In this document: positions 12,835 to 14,706 of the stretch, one piece after another
Layout: each line of letters opens with the position of its first letter
How positions within the stretch are numbered: the first letter of the stretch is position 1
DNA from: Desulfuromonadaceae bacterium GWC2_58_13
Lineage (GTDB): Bacteria; Desulfobacterota; Desulfuromonadia; Desulfuromonadales; Trichloromonadaceae
NCBI GenBank assembly: GCA_001825565.1
Contig: MHXM01000176.1
Coordinates: forward strand, 1,334-16,039
DNA length: 14,706 bases
Reading direction: 5' to 3'
Notes under the pieces: generated by a model
Seen by the model: the letters and a program-made list of their open reading frames with translations, nothing else
Told to the model about the DNA's origin: nothing
Database searches by the model: none
Made by a program: the position numbers and the translations under genes

Positions 12835-13731
12835 ATGAATTCTAACCAGGCCCATGAGCCAGCTTTACTCTCGCTTCGCCGGCCGCTGCTGCAACTGCTG
12901 GCCGGTTCGGTCTGCATCAGCTTTTCGCCGATCTTCATCAAGCTGGCAGCGGTGGCGCCCGATGCCGCCGGCTTTTATCGCATGCTTTTTTCCGGTCTGT
13001 CCCTGCTGTTGTGGATGGCCTTCGCGCGGATTGCTTGGCGAATGCCGCGCCGGGCGGTGCTGGTGCTGGCGGGCGGCGGGCTTTGTCTCGGCATCGACTT
13101 CATGTGCTGGCACCGCAGTATCCATCTGGTCGGTCCGGGGTTGTCAACCCTGCTGGGGAATTTTCAGGTCTTTTTCACGGCGGTCTTTTCCTGGCTGCTG
13201 TTGCGGCAGCGGCTCTCTCCGCTATTTCTCGCCGCCGTGGGAATGGCGCTGGCCGGGCTGCTGCTGATTACCGGGCTCGATCTGGCGTCCCTGGATGCGG
13301 GCACCCGGCTCGGCATCGCTCTCGGTCTCGGCACGGCGGTCTGCTATTCGGGCTACATCCTGCTGATCAAGCAGGCGATGACCCATCCCGCCGTCAGCGG
13401 TGTCTCGGCCATGCTGGTGATCTCGCTGGTCTGCATGAGCTTCATGGGGGTGGCGACCGGCGTCGGCGGCGCCTCTTTCGCAATTCCCGATACCGCCTCG
13501 CTGCTCGCTCTGATCGCCGTCGGCGTGCTCAGCACCACCCTCGGCTGGTCGTTGATTTCGTCCGCCATGCGTCATGTGCCCGCGACCCTCGCCAGCCTGG
13601 TTCTATTGCTGCAGCCGGCCCTGTCTTTTGCCTGGGACGTCCTTATTTTTCACCGCCCGACGGCTGGCCATGAGGTGTTCGGCATCGGCCTGATTCTGAC
13701 GGCGATTTTTCTCGGTTCCAGGCGCGGTTAG
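12835..13731 (+). CDS. EamA/DMT-family transporter
   Basis: An inner-membrane transporter of 298 residues in the drug/metabolite transporter superfamily, EamA (formerly DUF6) type. About ten hydrophobic segments are visible, arranged as two repeated halves (roughly 17-145 and 155-295). Each half starts with the usual small-residue helix and has a YR/GY-type motif in the second helix (FYRMLFSG in the first half). Members export amino acids, metabolites or drugs; the substrate here is not predictable. The ATG at 12835 is the best start because it precedes the first helix, but its ribosome site is weak. An out-of-frame ATG at 12825 opens a six-codon frame that ends at 12845, overlapping this start. 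The stop codon overlaps that of the convergent nifQ-fusion gene by 3 bp. Confidence 0.88.
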   Translation: MNSNQAHEPALLSLRRPLLQLLAGSVCISFSPIFIKLAAVAPDAAGFYRMLFSGLSLLLWMAFARIAWRMPRRAVLVLAGGGLCLGIDFMCWHRSIHLVGPGLSTLLGNFQVFFTAVFSWLLLRQRLSPLFLAAVGMALAGLLLITGLDLASLDAGTRLGIALGLGTAVCYSGYILLIKQAMTHPAVSGVSAMLVISLVCMSFMGVATGVGGASFAIPDTASLLALIAVGVLSTTLGWSLISSAMRHVPATLASLVLLLQPALSFAWDVLIFHRPTAGHEVFGIGLILTAIFLGSRRG

Positions 13732-14706
13732 TCGGGGCCGAAACAGAGGGCGTAGTCGCTGCAGATCCCGCAGTTGGGCGATTTGCACATCCTGCCGCCG
13801 GTGCGATCGCAAACCTGCTTGAACAGGTAGCGCTTCCAGCGCATGCCCTGGTGGTTGGCGGCGGCCAGGCTGGGGAGGTGGCGGCGGATGGCGGCGGTCA
13901 GTTCGGGACGTTCGAACAGCCCCATGGCGACCCACAGATGCCCCGGATGAGCGGCACGGGCGGCGAGGATGCGGGCCAGCCAGAGGGCGCTCTGGATTTC
14001 CCGGCCGTTGCCATCCTTGGGCAGGTGGGAGAACAGGATCGCCAGGATGTCGACGTTGGCCGCCGGCGGTGTCTCCGGAACGGAACCGGGGCGGGCGGCC
14101 ACCCGCGCGGGGTCGACGCCGGGGAAATAGGTTTTCAGCAGGGAGGCCAGTTCCTGCGGGGTCAGCCCGAGGGCTTCGGCGGTATCATAAGGTTCCGCCG
14201 AGGCCACGGCGAGCGGGCAGGCGAACAGGTGGCGGTCTTCGGGCGAGATTCCGGAGGGCGGGGGACTGTCGAGCAGGGCGCGGTAAACCGGGTCGTCGGC
14301 GGAGACGCGAGGACTTGGCTCCTCTTCGCTCGATGGATTCAGGCTGGCTTGAACGGTGCCGCCGTCGCGGGCGCTCCGTACCGAAGCGTGCAGGGCTGCC
14401 ACCGCCAGTTCGGCGCAGTAGCGGCGCTCATCCGGTAGTCCGCCGAGGGTGCTGTTCACCGTGGCGGCGGCGAGGGACAGGGCGGCATCCAGCGGCTGGC
14501 CCTCGGCCAGTTCCGCGGCGGCGGCGCAGGCGGCGATGGTGAAGCCGCAGCCGAAAACCTGATAGCGGATTGCTTCGATCCGGTCGTTTTCGACCCGCAG
14601 GGTGAAGCGGACCGCCAGCCGGCGGCCGACCTGTTCCGCATCGAGGCCGACTTCGCCGGTGCCGTCGGCGGGATCCAGAATGCCGACCCGTCGGTCGTCG
14701 GCGGCG
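13728..14706 (-). CDS. NifU-like scaffold domain fused to NifQ (5' end outside window)
   Basis: 325 residues are visible and the N-terminus lies beyond the window. The last 200 or so form a full NifQ domain: HLWVAMGLFERPEL, LAAANHQGMRWKRYLFKQ, and the terminal cluster motif C-x4-C-x2-C-x5-C (visible residues 307, 312, 315 and 321), ending in CFGPD. NifQ carries an iron-sulfur/molybdenum centre and supplies Mo for nitrogenase FeMo-cofactor synthesis. Visible residues 7-110 instead resemble the IscU/NifU N-terminal scaffold: GTGEVG, RYQVFGCGFTIAACAAAAEL, LGGLPDERRYCAELA. The second and third scaffold cysteines are present (Cys53 and Cys97), but the first one (normally in CGD) is not, and an extra cysteine occurs at Cys60. 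A Ser/Pro/Glu-rich linker at about 115-145 joins the domains. The reading frame is continuous with no stop between them. NifQ identity is firm; the fusion is directly visible; its partnership role is inferred. Confidence 0.88.
   Translation of the reverse strand, partial: AADDRRVGILDPADGTGEVGLDAEQVGRRLAVRFTLRVENDRIEAIRYQVFGCGFTIAACAAAAELAEGQPLDAALSLAAATVNSTLGGLPDERRYCAELAVAALHASVRSARDGGTVQASLNPSSEEEPSPRVSADDPVYRALLDSPPPSGISPEDRHLFACPLAVASAEPYDTAEALGLTPQELASLLKTYFPGVDPARVAARPGSVPETPPAANVDILAILFSHLPKDGNGREIQSALWLARILAARAAHPGHLWVAMGLFERPELTAAIRRHLPSLAAANHQGMRWKRYLFKQVCDRTGGRMCKSPNCGICSDYALCFGPD

Noticed and set aside
1..14706. CRISPR array, tRNA or rRNA genes
   Set aside because: No regularly spaced direct repeats, tRNA cloverleaf patterns or conserved rRNA stretches were seen on either strand.

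Overview
The window reads like chromosomal DNA of a free-living, GC-rich, motile Gram-negative anaerobe, most probably a Desulfuromonadia-type member (Geobacter/Desulfuromonas/Pelobacter relatives) of the Desulfobacterota. This placement is an inference. It rests on the mix of a Cache-type chemoreceptor with a sigma-54-like promoter, a nitrogen-fixation NifQ protein, and a general resemblance of the proteins to that group. There is no rRNA, tRNA, CRISPR array, transposase or phage gene.

Left third (1-6600). A membrane chemoreceptor gene (minus strand) is followed, further upstream, by a small DUF309 gene (minus). Divergent from DUF309 is the chaperone gene htpG (plus), with a strong sigma-70-like promoter. 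A two-armed palindromic repeat sits between these two. A very stable terminator closes htpG. Next come a membrane-anchored sorbosone-dehydrogenase-like beta-propeller protein and an unrecognised 114-residue cysteine-rich protein, both on the plus strand.

Centre (6600-10300). A YgjP-type metalloprotease gene and ilvC (ketol-acid reductoisomerase, long class II form) lie on the minus strand, separated by a terminator with a UUCG loop. ilvY, the LysR-type activator of ilvC in enterics, is transcribed divergently from ilvC. The enteric ilvY-ilvC arrangement is therefore kept, but the shared intergenic region is 752 bp. It holds an AT-rich island with repeated CATATTG motifs next to ilvC (probable IlvY sites), and then a roughly 466-bp non-coding element with nested terminal inverted repeats and hairpins that reaches almost to the ilvY start codon.

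Right third (10300-14706). aroE and aroK overlap by 4 bp and encode two consecutive steps of the shikimate pathway. They are followed by a 58-residue charged CxxC protein with its own promoter and terminator, a hotdog-fold (PaaI-like) thioesterase, and an EamA-family transporter. Converging on the transporter from the right edge is a truncated gene. Its visible part joins an IscU/NifU-like scaffold domain to a complete NifQ domain, suggesting an iron-sulfur and molybdenum supply protein for nitrogenase cofactor assembly.

The most noteworthy items are the NifU-like/NifQ fusion with its altered scaffold cysteines, the palindromic element splitting the ilvC-ilvY control region, the changed cofactor-loop residues of IlvC, and two unrecognised small cysteine-containing proteins.
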